64,000 nt of DNA from positions 4,942 through 68,941 of the forward strand of contig JAZNOW010000073.1 in assembly GCA_045589355.1 (NCBI GenBank). Reading direction: 5' to 3'. This DNA is from RUG563 sp045589355 (GTDB lineage: Bacteria; Bacillota; Clostridia; Christensenellales; Aristaeellaceae). The position numbers were made by a program, and so were the translations under genes. The notes under the pieces were generated by a model. That model was not told the origin of the DNA, searched no databases, and was given only the letters and a program-made list of their open reading frames with translations. Below, one piece after another: positions 8,165 through 16,268 of the stretch; the stretch's first letter is position 1; the number at the start of each line of letters is the position of its first letter.

Positions 8165-8745
8165 TGGGGGAGACCATGGAGGGGCGTTGCCCCCTCCACC
8201 CCCAGCAGGGACATTGTCCCTGCACCCAGAGGTGGAATTGTAATATGTATCCGTCAAACAATTTTCCGGCGGTACAGCATAACACGCACACACATTTTCG
8301 CAAGAGAAAGATTGCATTTTTGCGAATTGGGTGTGGCACTGCCGCCCACGGGCTGGGCGGTGTTCCACCGCCTGCCGGATGCTTAGGCATCCGGGGAAAA
8401 CGAAAAAAAAGAAGCGGTGAGAGAATAAATTCTCTCAGCCGCTCTTTTTTTCGTTTTCATGGCGCCCGTGGCTGAAACCGCTTGGTTTTTTCAAGCAACA
8501 TGCGAAAACAACCATTTTCGATACATCCTGTTTAGTCGCAGGAAGGGTGCAGGGCGGATCGCCCTGCCGAGGGGTACAGGGGGCGCGTAGCCCCCTGCTT
8601 CGTGGTTCTGTAAGCAGCACGCGGACACAACTTCTTCTAATCAATTTTGTTTTATCGCGCACTGGGTCAAGGGCCGATGGCCCTTGTGGGGCCAGGGGCA
8701 ATGCCCCTGGTGCCGTGGTACGGGGGCTGCATAAGCCCCTGCCCG
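8164..8745 (+). repeat. Composite palindromic intergenic element, copy A
   Basis: This 580-base stretch between convergent genes contains no credible gene. It is made of GC-rich hairpins: GCAGGGACATTGTCCCTGC near 8204, GCAGGGCGGATCGCCCTGC near 8549, AGGGGCAATGCCCCT near 8694, and others. A central cloverleaf-like block (8346-8471) is described separately. Just upstream of the block, TTCGCAA (8297-8303) pairs with TTGCGAA (8320-8326). The same building blocks recur at five other sites in the window. The 16-mer at 8617-8632 is the exact complement of GTTGTGTCCGCGTGCT in copy F (63903). Confidence 0.85.
8346..8471 (+). repeat. Cloverleaf-like core of copy A
   Basis: The enclosing 8-bp stem CCACGGGC (8346-8353) / GCCCGTGG (8464-8471) surrounds three hairpins. 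They are GGCGGTG-TTC-CACCGCC (8356-8372), CCGGATGC-TTAG-GCATCCGG (8375-8394), and a long hairpin (8396-8458) with GAAAACGAAA/TTTCGTTTTC at its base and GAGAGAAT/ATTCTCTC at its tip. The A-tract and T-tract flanking the long hairpin would let it end transcription from either side. Confidence 0.85.
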
Positions 8746-8746
8746 G

Positions 8747-9838
8747 TCACCGTTTCCGTTCAAAATGGTCGCAGGTGTATTGATAGCCGTCCCAGGCCCG
8801 GGTGCCGGTATCGGTGTGGGTGTATTGGAAGCCAAGGCTTTTGCACAGGTTGGCGGAAGGCGTGTTTTCCCGGAAGCAGCTGTAGAGGAAGGTGTGGCCG
8901 TCCAGCTTGTCAAAAGCCAGAGAAACCAATGCTTCCAGCATTTCCTTACCGTAGCCCTTGCGCTGATGAGCCCGGGTGATGCACAGGCCAAGTTCATCGA
9001 ACACACCGGGGGCTACTTCCCGGATGCCGCCAAAGCCGATGGGCACGTCCGTTTCCTTGAGGCAGACAAAATAGGTAAAATGGAGGGATTGCAGGGAAAT
9101 GGTGCGTTCCATACGCCGGAGCGCTTCCTCCCGGGTGAGGGTGGGCTGCCACAGCATGTTTTGAGCCACTTCGGTATCGCTCCACACGTTGTGCCAGATG
9201 GCGTCCAGATCGCTTTTCCGGGCTTTTCGCAGCACAAGACGTTCCGTTTCCAGCCGGCTGAATTTTTCCAGATTGTTCATATGCGCCAGCACGTTCAGGA
9301 TGTTCTCTTCCCGGGGGATGATGATATCCGGATCCACCTCCGGATGGACGGATGCATAGGAAAGCAGCATGTCCATCAGGTTGTCCTTGGAGAGCATATA
9401 GTCCTGCACGATGGTTTGCGCATCGGCCCCCAGCTTTTTCAAAAGCAGGGCGGATACCACGCCGGTGCGGTCCTTGCCAGCGGTGCAGAAATACAGAACG
9501 CCCTGTGGTGCGGCCAGGATAACGTCCAGGATTCTGGCCATCCGTCCGTCCACCATATTCCGGTAGGTTTCGTGCAGGTGCGCCCGGGAACGGGGCGTAT
9601 TGCCGCCTCCGGTGACGGGCAGGTGATGGTAACGGAAGGCAGGGTGAAGGGACAAGGGGCAGGGGCGGAGCAGCGTCTCCTCGGTAGAGCGCAGGTCCAC
9701 CAGGGTGGTGATGCCATTTTCCAGCAGCCAGCATACTTCATCGCTGGTCAGGTTGAGCGGCGCATCGCTGCGCACAAAACGGCGATCGCCGACGGGCAGA
9801 AAGCGGGTGTTGAGGGTGGAGCGGAGCAGGGAAGACAT
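8747..9838 (-). CDS. Tyrosine-phosphatase-like domain fused to GNAT acetyltransferase
   Basis: This 363-residue protein joins two domains in one uninterrupted frame. Residues 1-190 are a protein-tyrosine-phosphatase-like domain (Y_phosphatase3/DSP type) with the CX5R loop Cys118-TAGKD-Arg124 and an upstream aspartate region. Residues 195-355 are a RimJ/RimL-type GNAT acetyltransferase (LETERLVLRKARKSDLD) with the acetyl-CoA loop HQRKGYGKEM near 291-300. Substrates are unknown. The start ATG has AAGGA upstream at the usual distance. It follows the terminator of the PrsA operon and faces copy A, so it is probably a single-gene unit. Confidence 0.85.
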   Translation of the reverse strand: MSSLLRSTLNTRFLPVGDRRFVRSDAPLNLTSDEVCWLLENGITTLVDLRSTEETLLRPCPLSLHPAFRYHHLPVTGGGNTPRSRAHLHETYRNMVDGRMARILDVILAAPQGVLYFCTAGKDRTGVVSALLLKKLGADAQTIVQDYMLSKDNLMDMLLSYASVHPEVDPDIIIPREENILNVLAHMNNLEKFSRLETERLVLRKARKSDLDAIWHNVWSDTEVAQNMLWQPTLTREEALRRMERTISLQSLHFTYFVCLKETDVPIGFGGIREVAPGVFDELGLCITRAHQRKGYGKEMLEALVSLAFDKLDGHTFLYSCFRENTPSANLCKSLGFQYTHTDTGTRAWDGYQYTCDHFERKR

Positions 9839-9899
9839 GCCATCACCGTCCTTTGAAAAAAATTGGGCTTATTGTACCATGGATGGAGTGAAAAGTAAA

Positions 9900-9937
9900 G
9901 CAAAAGAAAAAGGACGGCGAAAAGCCGTCCTTTGTTT
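9900..9937 (-). terminator. Terminator after the PrsA-like gene
   Basis: A 10-bp stem AAAGGACGGC / GCCGTCCTTT (9909-9918 and 9924-9933) has a 5-base loop and is followed on the minus strand by TTTTCTTTTGC. Confidence 0.85.
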
Positions 9938-9943
9938 GCGGGA

Positions 9944-11206
9944 TTACTTGAGCCGTTCGGGATAGGTTTTCACATCCGCTTCGGACACCCACTGTTCCAG
10001 CATGGAGTTGAACACCTTGTCCTGGGCTTCGGCCAGCATTTCGTCATGCAGGGCCTGGCGGGTGGCTTCGTCCTGGTTGGCACCGGCGGGCACGTCGGCG
10101 CTGTAGAGGATGATGTGGCAGCCGTAATCGGAGTAGGTGGGTTCGCTCACGTCGCCCACGTTTTCCAGGCCCATGGCAGCAACGGTGAACACATCCACAA
10201 AGCTGGCATAGCCGTCGCACACGGCGTAGCCGTCCTGGGGCATGCCGGTATCTTCATTGTACTGAGCAACCAGGGCATCGAAATCGGCGCCTTCAGCGGT
10301 GGCCAGGGCGTACACTTCGTCCACCTTGGGCTGGATATTGGCCATGGCAGCCTGACGGGCGGCGTCCAGCTCAGCCTGGGCAGCGTCCATGGCAGCCTGG
10401 GCTTCGGTGGTATCGGTGCCTTCGTTGGTGGCGCGGCCCACGTTGGCAGCGGCCTGGGTGAGGGCATCACGCTTCTGGTTGAGGATGGTGGTGTCTTCTT
10501 CGGTGAACATCACCAGCACATGCTTCACCATGCGGTAGCCTTCGGGGGCATAGTACACCGTGCCGAACTGCTGGTTCACATAATCGCCAAAGAGGGAGGG
10601 CGTTTCGTCGAACTGGGCTTTCTGTTCTTCCGCCTTTTTGGTCAGGGCGGCATCCACGTCGGCAGCATCAATTTCGATGTCCTTGATGCATTCCGCTTCC
10701 AGCTTGGCCAGCATCATGCTGTTGGCAGCGCCCTGCTGATAAATTTCCAGCGTGGCGCCGTTTTCCTTGGCCAGTTCCACGGCGGCCTTGGTGGCTTCTT
10801 CGCCTTCCAGGTCGGGGAAGTAGGTGGCGGCAGCCCGGCTGATGACGGAATCATACTGTTCCTGGGCCGCCTGCTGGATCTGGGCGTTTTCTTCTTCGGT
10901 GAACTGGTCCATGCCCATTTCCTTGGCCTTCTGCTGGGAAACGGCGGCGGTGATGAAGGAATTGATCAGGGCATTGGCCACCTGGGTCCGGTCGGTGGGC
11001 AGGCCGGGGTTGAAGCCGTGAAAGGACTGGTAGAAGGAATTGACCTGCTGGTTGTAGGCAATCTGGGAATCGATATCGGCGTTCAATTCGCCTTTGGTGA
11101 GCACCTGGCCGTTCACGTCCACGATCACGGCGTCATCGCCGGCAGAGCAGCCGGCCAGCAGGAGCACCACGGCCAGCAACAGGGCAAGTACGCTGATTTT
11201 TTTCAT
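9944..11206 (-). CDS. PrsA/SurA-like lipoprotein foldase with parvulin domain
   Basis: This is a predicted lipoprotein peptidyl-prolyl cis-trans isomerase or chaperone that helps fold exported proteins outside the membrane. The signal peptide ends in lipobox LLAGC with Cys20. A SurA_N-like helical region (DVNGQVLTKGELNADIDSQ onward) is followed by a PPIC-type region from GYRMVKHVLVMF to VGDVSEPTYSDYGCHIILY. The parvulin part is interrupted by an Ala/Gln-rich helical insertion (about residues 245-285). It is the last gene of the operon that starts at 16086, 23 bases after the DUF896 gene. The 420-residue length is longer than typical PrsA (about 300). Confidence 0.85.
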   Translation of the reverse strand: MKKISVLALLLAVVLLLAGCSAGDDAVIVDVNGQVLTKGELNADIDSQIAYNQQVNSFYQSFHGFNPGLPTDRTQVANALINSFITAAVSQQKAKEMGMDQFTEEENAQIQQAAQEQYDSVISRAAATYFPDLEGEEATKAAVELAKENGATLEIYQQGAANSMMLAKLEAECIKDIEIDAADVDAALTKKAEEQKAQFDETPSLFGDYVNQQFGTVYYAPEGYRMVKHVLVMFTEEDTTILNQKRDALTQAAANVGRATNEGTDTTEAQAAMDAAQAELDAARQAAMANIQPKVDEVYALATAEGADFDALVAQYNEDTGMPQDGYAVCDGYASFVDVFTVAAMGLENVGDVSEPTYSDYGCHIILYSADVPAGANQDEATRQALHDEMLAEAQDKVFNSMLEQWVSEADVKTYPERLK

Positions 11207-11229
11207 GGTTCATTTCTCCTTGTCATTGA

Positions 11230-11442
11230 TTAGTTGGGCTTTTTCTTTTGTTCCAGTTTTTTGTAGGAGCCGTCTTCCTGTTGCATGTACACATTATCCA
11301 GCGTCAGCCGCAGGTTTTCCTTGAATTCGTCAATGTACTGACGGCGCAGGGCTTCGTGCTCCTTTACTTCAGCTTCCGTCAGGCCCACGGTTTTCTTTTT
11401 CCGGGCCAGCTCGTTGATGCGGTCTACTTGCGCTTTTTCCAT
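11230..11442 (-). CDS. DUF896 (YnzC/UPF0291) family protein
   Basis: This 70-residue protein has the family pattern RINELARKKKTVGLTEAEVKEHEALRRQYIDEFK and a lysine-rich tail. The function is unsettled; the Bacillus relative YnzC sits in an SOS-regulated cell-division operon. The start overlaps the end of the Lgt-like gene by 19 bases, and AAAGGAGG lies 12 bases upstream of the ATG, inside that gene. Confidence 0.92.
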   Translation of the reverse strand: MEKAQVDRINELARKKKTVGLTEAEVKEHEALRRQYIDEFKENLRLTLDNVYMQQEDGSYKKLEQKKKPN

Positions 11443-12413
11443 GGAATCAGGCTTCCTCCTTTACGAAGACGCAATCCCACATAGACCAGTGCGGCTACCA
11501 GAACTGCGAACAGGGTGTAAATCAGGTAAATATCCATTTCAAGGGTCATATCGGGGCGGTAGATGGTCAATTCCAGCAGCACGCCCAGCACAACGGCACC
11601 AAGCAGACATCCGGACAGGATGTACATAAAACGCTTATCCTTCTTTGCCCGGACGGCGGCCATAATGACCCCGGCTACCAGCATGGGAATGGCCATGATC
11701 TGCTGCAGATGGACAAAGGACAGCGTCAGGTGCTTATCCTGCCGCAGGCTTTCCAGGATTGCCTGGCTGCCGCCAAACAGCAACAGGAACAGGATGAACG
11801 TATCGCCGGGCTTTGCGTTTTTATGCAGCAGCAAATCCAGCAACAGCACTACCAGGATCAGGGCGGCGGCAATGGCTTCCAGTTTGTACACCGGCAGATA
11901 ATTGGCGTAATCCCCTTCCTGCAGAAGAAATGCAGGCAGATGGGCGGAGAAAGGATGGGTCAGGGGCCGGCTGATGCCGAAGTCTTCCACGTGCATTTCA
12001 CCCAGCCGGGCAAAAAACACAAAGCCAAGTGCGGCCACGCTGAAAGCATCCGCATAATCCAGCGGATTTTGCTTCATCAGCCTTGCGGCGATCACCGCGC
12101 CTGCAAAACTGCCCACCAGGGCGCCGAACATGCTGTGGCCGCCGCCGGTGAACACCTGAGGCAGCATTTTGCCAAAGAAGGGCACGTCCACGTTGAAGCT
12201 GAACAGGGCAAAGAAAATTTTGCTGCAGATGGCGCCAAGGAAAACACCCAACAAAAACGTGACCGGCACGGCGCCCTTGAGCATCTTTTTGGCCAGGCCC
12301 ATTGCACAAAGCAGCAAAAGCATGGCCAGGGCACCGATGGCGGCAAACATGCCCCAGGCGTACACATCCGTGCCCAGAACGGAAATAAATCCCGCTTCTT
12401 CCCACATGTACAT
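11424..12413 (-). CDS. Divergent Lgt-fold membrane protein (copy 1)
   Basis: This 329-residue polytopic protein aligns with prolipoprotein diacylglyceryl transferase. TGGGHSMFGALVG (89-101) matches the Lgt HGG region, FFARLGEM (133-140) the RxGN region, and LQQIMAIPMLVAGVI the last Lgt helix. However, the catalytic His of Lgt is Phe96 here, and the Arg and Tyr before the conserved Glu are replaced. Arg136 and Glu221 remain. Two extra C-terminal membrane segments follow the Lgt fold. Residues 220-235 (LESLRQDKH-x4-FVH) match the second copy at 44900. It begins 3 bases after the phosphodiester glycosidase gene. Lgt activity is doubtful, and a role on a surface lipid or polymer is inferred. Confidence 0.75.
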   Translation of the reverse strand: MYMWEEAGFISVLGTDVYAWGMFAAIGALAMLLLLCAMGLAKKMLKGAVPVTFLLGVFLGAICSKIFFALFSFNVDVPFFGKMLPQVFTGGGHSMFGALVGSFAGAVIAARLMKQNPLDYADAFSVAALGFVFFARLGEMHVEDFGISRPLTHPFSAHLPAFLLQEGDYANYLPVYKLEAIAAALILVVLLLDLLLHKNAKPGDTFILFLLLFGGSQAILESLRQDKHLTLSFVHLQQIMAIPMLVAGVIMAAVRAKKDKRFMYILSGCLLGAVVLGVLLELTIYRPDMTLEMDIYLIYTLFAVLVAALVYVGLRLRKGGSLIPWKKRK

Positions 12414-12416
12414 GGA

Positions 12417-13466
12417 TTATTCCTCCGTGATGGCGCTGGCGAAATAGATGATATCGCTGACGGCGCGTTCGCTGCCGGCCAGGTCGTTATAATATTCGCC
12501 GTTGTAGTACATGGCAGCGGTGCCGCCGCCGTCCAGGTTATAGGCTTCTTCGCAGCCCAGCAGGAACATGAAATCGGCCAGTTCCTGATGGGTAACGCCC
12601 ACGCTTTCACCGCGGCCTTCCGCCACAACCATCACATAGCTGAGGGGACCCATCTGGCCGATGGCGCTGCGGGGTTCCCGGCCGTTGGGGTTATAGCCGT
12701 AATCGGTATCCACTTCCAGCAGGTTGCCTTTTTGCACCAGCGCCGGGCCGAAGGTGAAGGCGTGCAGGATGCGGCCTTCCACGCCTTCCGCGGTGATGTT
12801 TTCCTGCAGGGATTCGTTCAGCTTGGCCTTCTTGCCCACGGTGATGCCCTGGGACTTGACGAAGGTGTGGAAATCGCCGTATTCGTCGATGATGAGGATA
12901 TCCTTGGTTTTATTGGTCTTGGGCACTTTGCTGTTGACGGGCTGGAACATGCGGAATTCGAAGCAGCGCTTCACCTGATCATCGGCAAAATAGTCGCCGT
13001 TGAGGGCTACCACAGCGTTGCTCTTTTCCGCCATGGCCTTTACCTTGGCGGTTTTGGTGGAGGTGTAGATGCCTTTTTTGTTAAAATCCCCGGCCAGGGT
13101 GATGCGCAGCTGGGAGGGGTCCTTGATATCCACCCAGGCAATGCGCCAGATAACGCCGTCTTCCTCCCGGGTTTCCATTTCCACGGTGATGGAAGGGTCG
13201 CTGTAGCCGCTTTCGGTGAAGCCTTCCGCCTTGGGGGCGGGAGCGGCGGAAAAATCGTAAGGCAGGGCATAAGCGGCTTCTTGGGTATCTTCGGCATAGG
13301 CAGAGGGCACCAGGAAGCGCAGCAGGCCTTCTTCTTCCCCTTCCAGCATGTCGGTGGCTTCCCACTGGGCTTCACCCAGCATGGTGGGGGAGGAAAGGAC
13401 AAAGGGCATGGAAAGGATCATCACGGCGCACAGCACCATCAATACAATGCGGACAGGCAGTTTCAT
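12417..13466 (-). CDS. Secreted phosphodiester glycosidase (NAGPA domain), copy 1
   Basis: This 349-residue exported or membrane-anchored protein has one N-terminal hydrophobic segment (7-27). A linker is followed by a phosphodiester glycosidase domain (NAGPA, DUF2233), the family that splits sugar-phosphodiester bonds, as in the mannose-6-phosphate uncovering enzyme. Visible motifs are NGDYF (156-160), HAFTFGPALV (235-244), REPRSAIGQ (263-271) and LDGGGT (311-316). The natural substrate is not known. It lies between the GT2-GtrA glycosyltransferase (15-base gap) and the Lgt-like protein (3-base gap). A paralogue at 46100 has the same downstream partner. Confidence 0.85.
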   Translation of the reverse strand: MKLPVRIVLMVLCAVMILSMPFVLSSPTMLGEAQWEATDMLEGEEEGLLRFLVPSAYAEDTQEAAYALPYDFSAAPAPKAEGFTESGYSDPSITVEMETREEDGVIWRIAWVDIKDPSQLRITLAGDFNKKGIYTSTKTAKVKAMAEKSNAVVALNGDYFADDQVKRCFEFRMFQPVNSKVPKTNKTKDILIIDEYGDFHTFVKSQGITVGKKAKLNESLQENITAEGVEGRILHAFTFGPALVQKGNLLEVDTDYGYNPNGREPRSAIGQMGPLSYVMVVAEGRGESVGVTHQELADFMFLLGCEEAYNLDGGGTAAMYYNGEYYNDLAGSERAVSDIIYFASAITEE

Positions 13467-13481
13467 AGGCAGTCTCCTTTT

Positions 13482-14585
13482 TTACACTTTTTCGGCCGGG
13501 AATACCCAGGCCTTCTGAATGCGGTAGTTGACGATGTACATGGCCACGTCGATCACCACTTTCAGAAGGAGGTGCAGGAAAGCGGTGTTCACATAATGGT
13601 CCAGCCAGCCGAACAGCAGCGTGGTGATGACCAGAGAGCAGGCGGCCAGGATGATGTAGCGCTTGACGGAGCCCTTGCTGCTTTTGGCCTGGAAGGCGAA
13701 GTTTTTGTTCAGCAGATAATTCACCGGGGCGCTGAACAGACGGGCAATGGGGGCGGCGATGAGGGCCTTCACGCTGAAGGGGATGCCAAGGAACACAATA
13801 TCCGGCTGGTCCTTGAAAATCCAGAACATGAGCAGGGACAAAATCAGGTAATCCAGCAGGAAGGAAATGATGCTGGCGGCGCTGTAGCGCAGGAAGGAGC
13901 CCAGCAGCAGCTTGTAAATGCGCCAGCTGTCCCGGATGGGGTGGAAATGGCTGGATTTGTTATCGTCCAGGTACACCGTTTCAATGCCGATGGCAGTCAT
14001 GACAATTTTCTGGTTGGCGCAGAAGATGAGCTGGTTCATTTCATATTCGAACCGGTCGCCTTTCACCTTCAGCATGGCGGGGATCAGCTCCCGGCCAAAG
14101 GCGCGAAGGCCCGTCTGGGTGTCCGGCAGCCACTGGCCGTACAGCAGCCGGAACACCACGGAGGTGATGCGGTTGCCAATGCGGGACTTGGGGGGCACCT
14201 GCTTGCTCTTGAGGGAAAAATCCCGGCTGCCCAGCAGCAGCTCCTTTTTATCAGAAAGGGCGGCGGTGAGCTTCAGGGTGTCGGGCACGGTGTGCTGGCC
14301 GTCGGCGTCGGCGGTGATGACGCCCTGGATCTGCGTTTTTTCCCAAAGGAACTCAAACCCCGTGCGCAGGGCCTGGCCCTTGCCGTGGTTCACGTCATGG
14401 TGCAGCACGTGGCAGCCATCCATCTGGGACAGACGTTCGAAAATGGGCTGATATTCGGGGGCGCTTCCGTCGTCCACCACCAGGATCAGGCCGTAATCCG
14501 CTTTCAGCAGTTCTTCCACATACTGGGGCAGCCTTTCATCCGGGGACAGGGAAGGGATCAATACACAGCAATCCTGGGGTCTCAT
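13482..14585 (-). CDS. GT2 glycosyltransferase fused to GtrA domain
   Basis: The N-terminal part (1-215) is a DPM1-like family 2 glycosyltransferase with VVDDGS (36-41) and the metal-binding DADGQ (93-97). The C-terminal part (about 230-365) is a four-helix GtrA-like domain of the kind that moves polyprenyl-phosphate sugars across the membrane. The protein probably makes a polyprenyl-phosphate sugar and presents it outside. This fits its neighbours, an extracytoplasmic phosphodiester glycosidase and a lipid-enzyme-like membrane protein. It starts 25 bases after the M1 peptidase gene. The sugar is unknown. Confidence 0.9.
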   Translation of the reverse strand: MRPQDCCVLIPSLSPDERLPQYVEELLKADYGLILVVDDGSAPEYQPIFERLSQMDGCHVLHHDVNHGKGQALRTGFEFLWEKTQIQGVITADADGQHTVPDTLKLTAALSDKKELLLGSRDFSLKSKQVPPKSRIGNRITSVVFRLLYGQWLPDTQTGLRAFGRELIPAMLKVKGDRFEYEMNQLIFCANQKIVMTAIGIETVYLDDNKSSHFHPIRDSWRIYKLLLGSFLRYSAASIISFLLDYLILSLLMFWIFKDQPDIVFLGIPFSVKALIAAPIARLFSAPVNYLLNKNFAFQAKSSKGSVKRYIILAACSLVITTLLFGWLDHYVNTAFLHLLLKVVIDVAMYIVNYRIQKAWVFPAEKV

Positions 14586-14610
14586 CGATAAAAACCTTCT
14601 TTCGTGAGGA

Positions 14611-16086
14611 TTATTCCATCATTTTTGTATCCAGATAATCCTGGGTGAGGGGGGTAAGGTCCTGCCCGGCCCAGGCATTCAGGGCATTTTCAAAATCCTG
14701 CCGGCTGGCAAGGGCAAAGGCATGGGTTTGGACGTAATGGTTCAAAAAGGCGTCCACGCCGCCGGGAAGGAAAGTATCCAGCGCAATCAGCAGCGCCGCA
14801 CCGCGGCCGTACACAATGGCGCGGTAATCGGTGAGGGAAGAAAAATAGCTGATGGGGCTGGCGGGGGTAAGGCCGCCGGGGATGCGCTCCTGCATGGGGC
14901 TGTCCACCCGGTAATAGCGCAGGTTTTCATAGGCGGCCCGGCCGTAGTTTTTTTCCGCATAGCGCAGCAGCGCATATTCGGCCAGGGCTTCGTCCTGCCA
15001 GGGGTTGTTCACCGGGTCGCTGCCCGCCATGGCGTAAAACCACTGGTGCGCCCCTTCGTGGGCAATGAACAATTCCAGCGTATCCCACTGGTCGGGGGCG
15101 AAATAGCGCTGGTTCACCACCGCCATGGCGGTATATTCCATGGCGCCGGGGGCGAAGGGGGCGCTGCATACGGTGAAGGTGGGGAAGGGATAGGGGCCGT
15201 ACAGGGATTGGTACGTGGAAAGGGCTTTCCGGGCATACTGTACCGCCTGGGCAGCGCTTTTTCCTTCTTTGGCATAGGCCAGGATGCGCACGCCGTCCAT
15301 ACCGGCGGCGGCCGCTTCCCAGTCTTTGCCCACCACCAGGCCCAGATCCCGGATGCCCAGGCCGCTGCCCGTCCAGACGCCTTCCTTTTCCTCAACAAGG
15401 GGCAGGGAACAGGCGGGGGTGTAGCCTTTCGGGAGGTGCAGGGAAAGGGTGTAGTTGGCACACTCGGTATAGAAAGGGTCGCCCACGGGGGAATAGGCGT
15501 CCTGCCGCCAGGCGCCGTTTTCAAACACGGAAAGCACGGGCAGGGCCTGGCCCAGCAGGTAGGTGCCCTCAGCATAGCCGGTGCGGTGGGCGCAGTTTGG
15601 CAGCTGCACCACACAACGGATCCGCAGCGTGCCGGCCTGGCCCGGGCTGATGTCCGGCACCGAAACGGAAAGCACGGTGCCTGCATCGTCCAGAAAACGA
15701 TGGGGCATCATTTCGCCGTTCCATTGCACGTCATGCAGCGCCACATACCCTTCCGAAAAGCCGTTGGGGTAGCAGGCATCGAACAGTTCGTCGGACGCGG
15801 CAGGGCTGGTTTCCCGGGTGGCGTAGGCATTGGCCCACAGCCGCAGCTGAACGTCGGACAGGGGCTGGCCGGTGCGGTTGGTGAAGGAAATTTCCTCCGT
15901 GACGGACAGGGTGTGGTCCTGATCGTTCAGCTTCAGGGTAAGCCGGTAAGCCTGCATTTTTTCCGCAGCCTGCAAAAGAGCGGCCGGCGCCTTATACCCC
16001 GGCTGCCGGGGCACAAGCAAAACGCACAACAGGGCAAGTGCGCACAATAGGCATACCATCAACATTATACAACGTTTTTTGCGCAT
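14611..16086 (-). CDS. M1-family metallopeptidase, exported
   Basis: This gluzincin aminopeptidase-like protein has an N-terminal signal/anchor segment (6-24). The zinc site is HEGAH at 343-347 with the third ligand Glu366, 18 residues further on. The substrate motif GAMEN of classical M1 enzymes reads GAMEY (314-318), so the preference for N-terminal residues may differ. It is shorter (491 residues) than cytosolic M1 enzymes and lacks the large C-terminal helical domain. The start has AAGGAGGGGG upstream. It is the first gene of the operon running to 9944. Confidence 0.9.
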   Translation of the reverse strand: MRKKRCIMLMVCLLCALALLCVLLVPRQPGYKAPAALLQAAEKMQAYRLTLKLNDQDHTLSVTEEISFTNRTGQPLSDVQLRLWANAYATRETSPAASDELFDACYPNGFSEGYVALHDVQWNGEMMPHRFLDDAGTVLSVSVPDISPGQAGTLRIRCVVQLPNCAHRTGYAEGTYLLGQALPVLSVFENGAWRQDAYSPVGDPFYTECANYTLSLHLPKGYTPACSLPLVEEKEGVWTGSGLGIRDLGLVVGKDWEAAAAGMDGVRILAYAKEGKSAAQAVQYARKALSTYQSLYGPYPFPTFTVCSAPFAPGAMEYTAMAVVNQRYFAPDQWDTLELFIAHEGAHQWFYAMAGSDPVNNPWQDEALAEYALLRYAEKNYGRAAYENLRYYRVDSPMQERIPGGLTPASPISYFSSLTDYRAIVYGRGAALLIALDTFLPGGVDAFLNHYVQTHAFALASRQDFENALNAWAGQDLTPLTQDYLDTKMME

Positions 16087-16126
16087 TTGCTACCCCCTCC
16101 TTTGCCGTGCAGGTAAATTCTCCTTC

Positions 16127-16135
16127 ATTATAACA
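16127..16135 (-). promoter_or_regulatory. Extended -10 promoter for the M1 peptidase operon
   Basis: The minus strand reads TGT-TATAAT, with the hexamer at 16127-16132. No good -35 is visible at 17 bases. It is back to back with the MATE promoter. Confidence 0.5.
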
Positions 16136-16209
16136 CATGAAAAGCAGATTTCCTTCCCGGCCAGCAGAAAATATGAAAAAATTTACGCTTCATTCATTTT
16201 CTTTTGTCA

Positions 16210-16237
16210 TTGAAGAATGCAAAAAATAGGGTATAAT
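16210..16237 (+). promoter_or_regulatory. Promoter of the MATE transporter gene
   Basis: TTGAAG (16210-16215), a 16-base spacer, and TATAAT (16232-16237). The ATG created by the -10 box (16236) lies upstream of the expected transcript start and cannot be the start codon. Confidence 0.65.
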
Positions 16238-16268
16238 GGAGAAGAAAGACAGCCGTTGGAGAAGTGAT

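Noticed and set aside
8164..8745. Small open frames inside repeat copies (for example 8129-8386, 42482-43096, 60228-60746)
   Set aside because: They follow the palindromes, recur in several frames and on both strands, and lack start signals and family similarity.
16236..16268. ATG at 16236 as the MATE start
   Set aside because: It lies within the TATAAT box, upstream of the expected transcript start, and has no ribosome site; 16269 has one.
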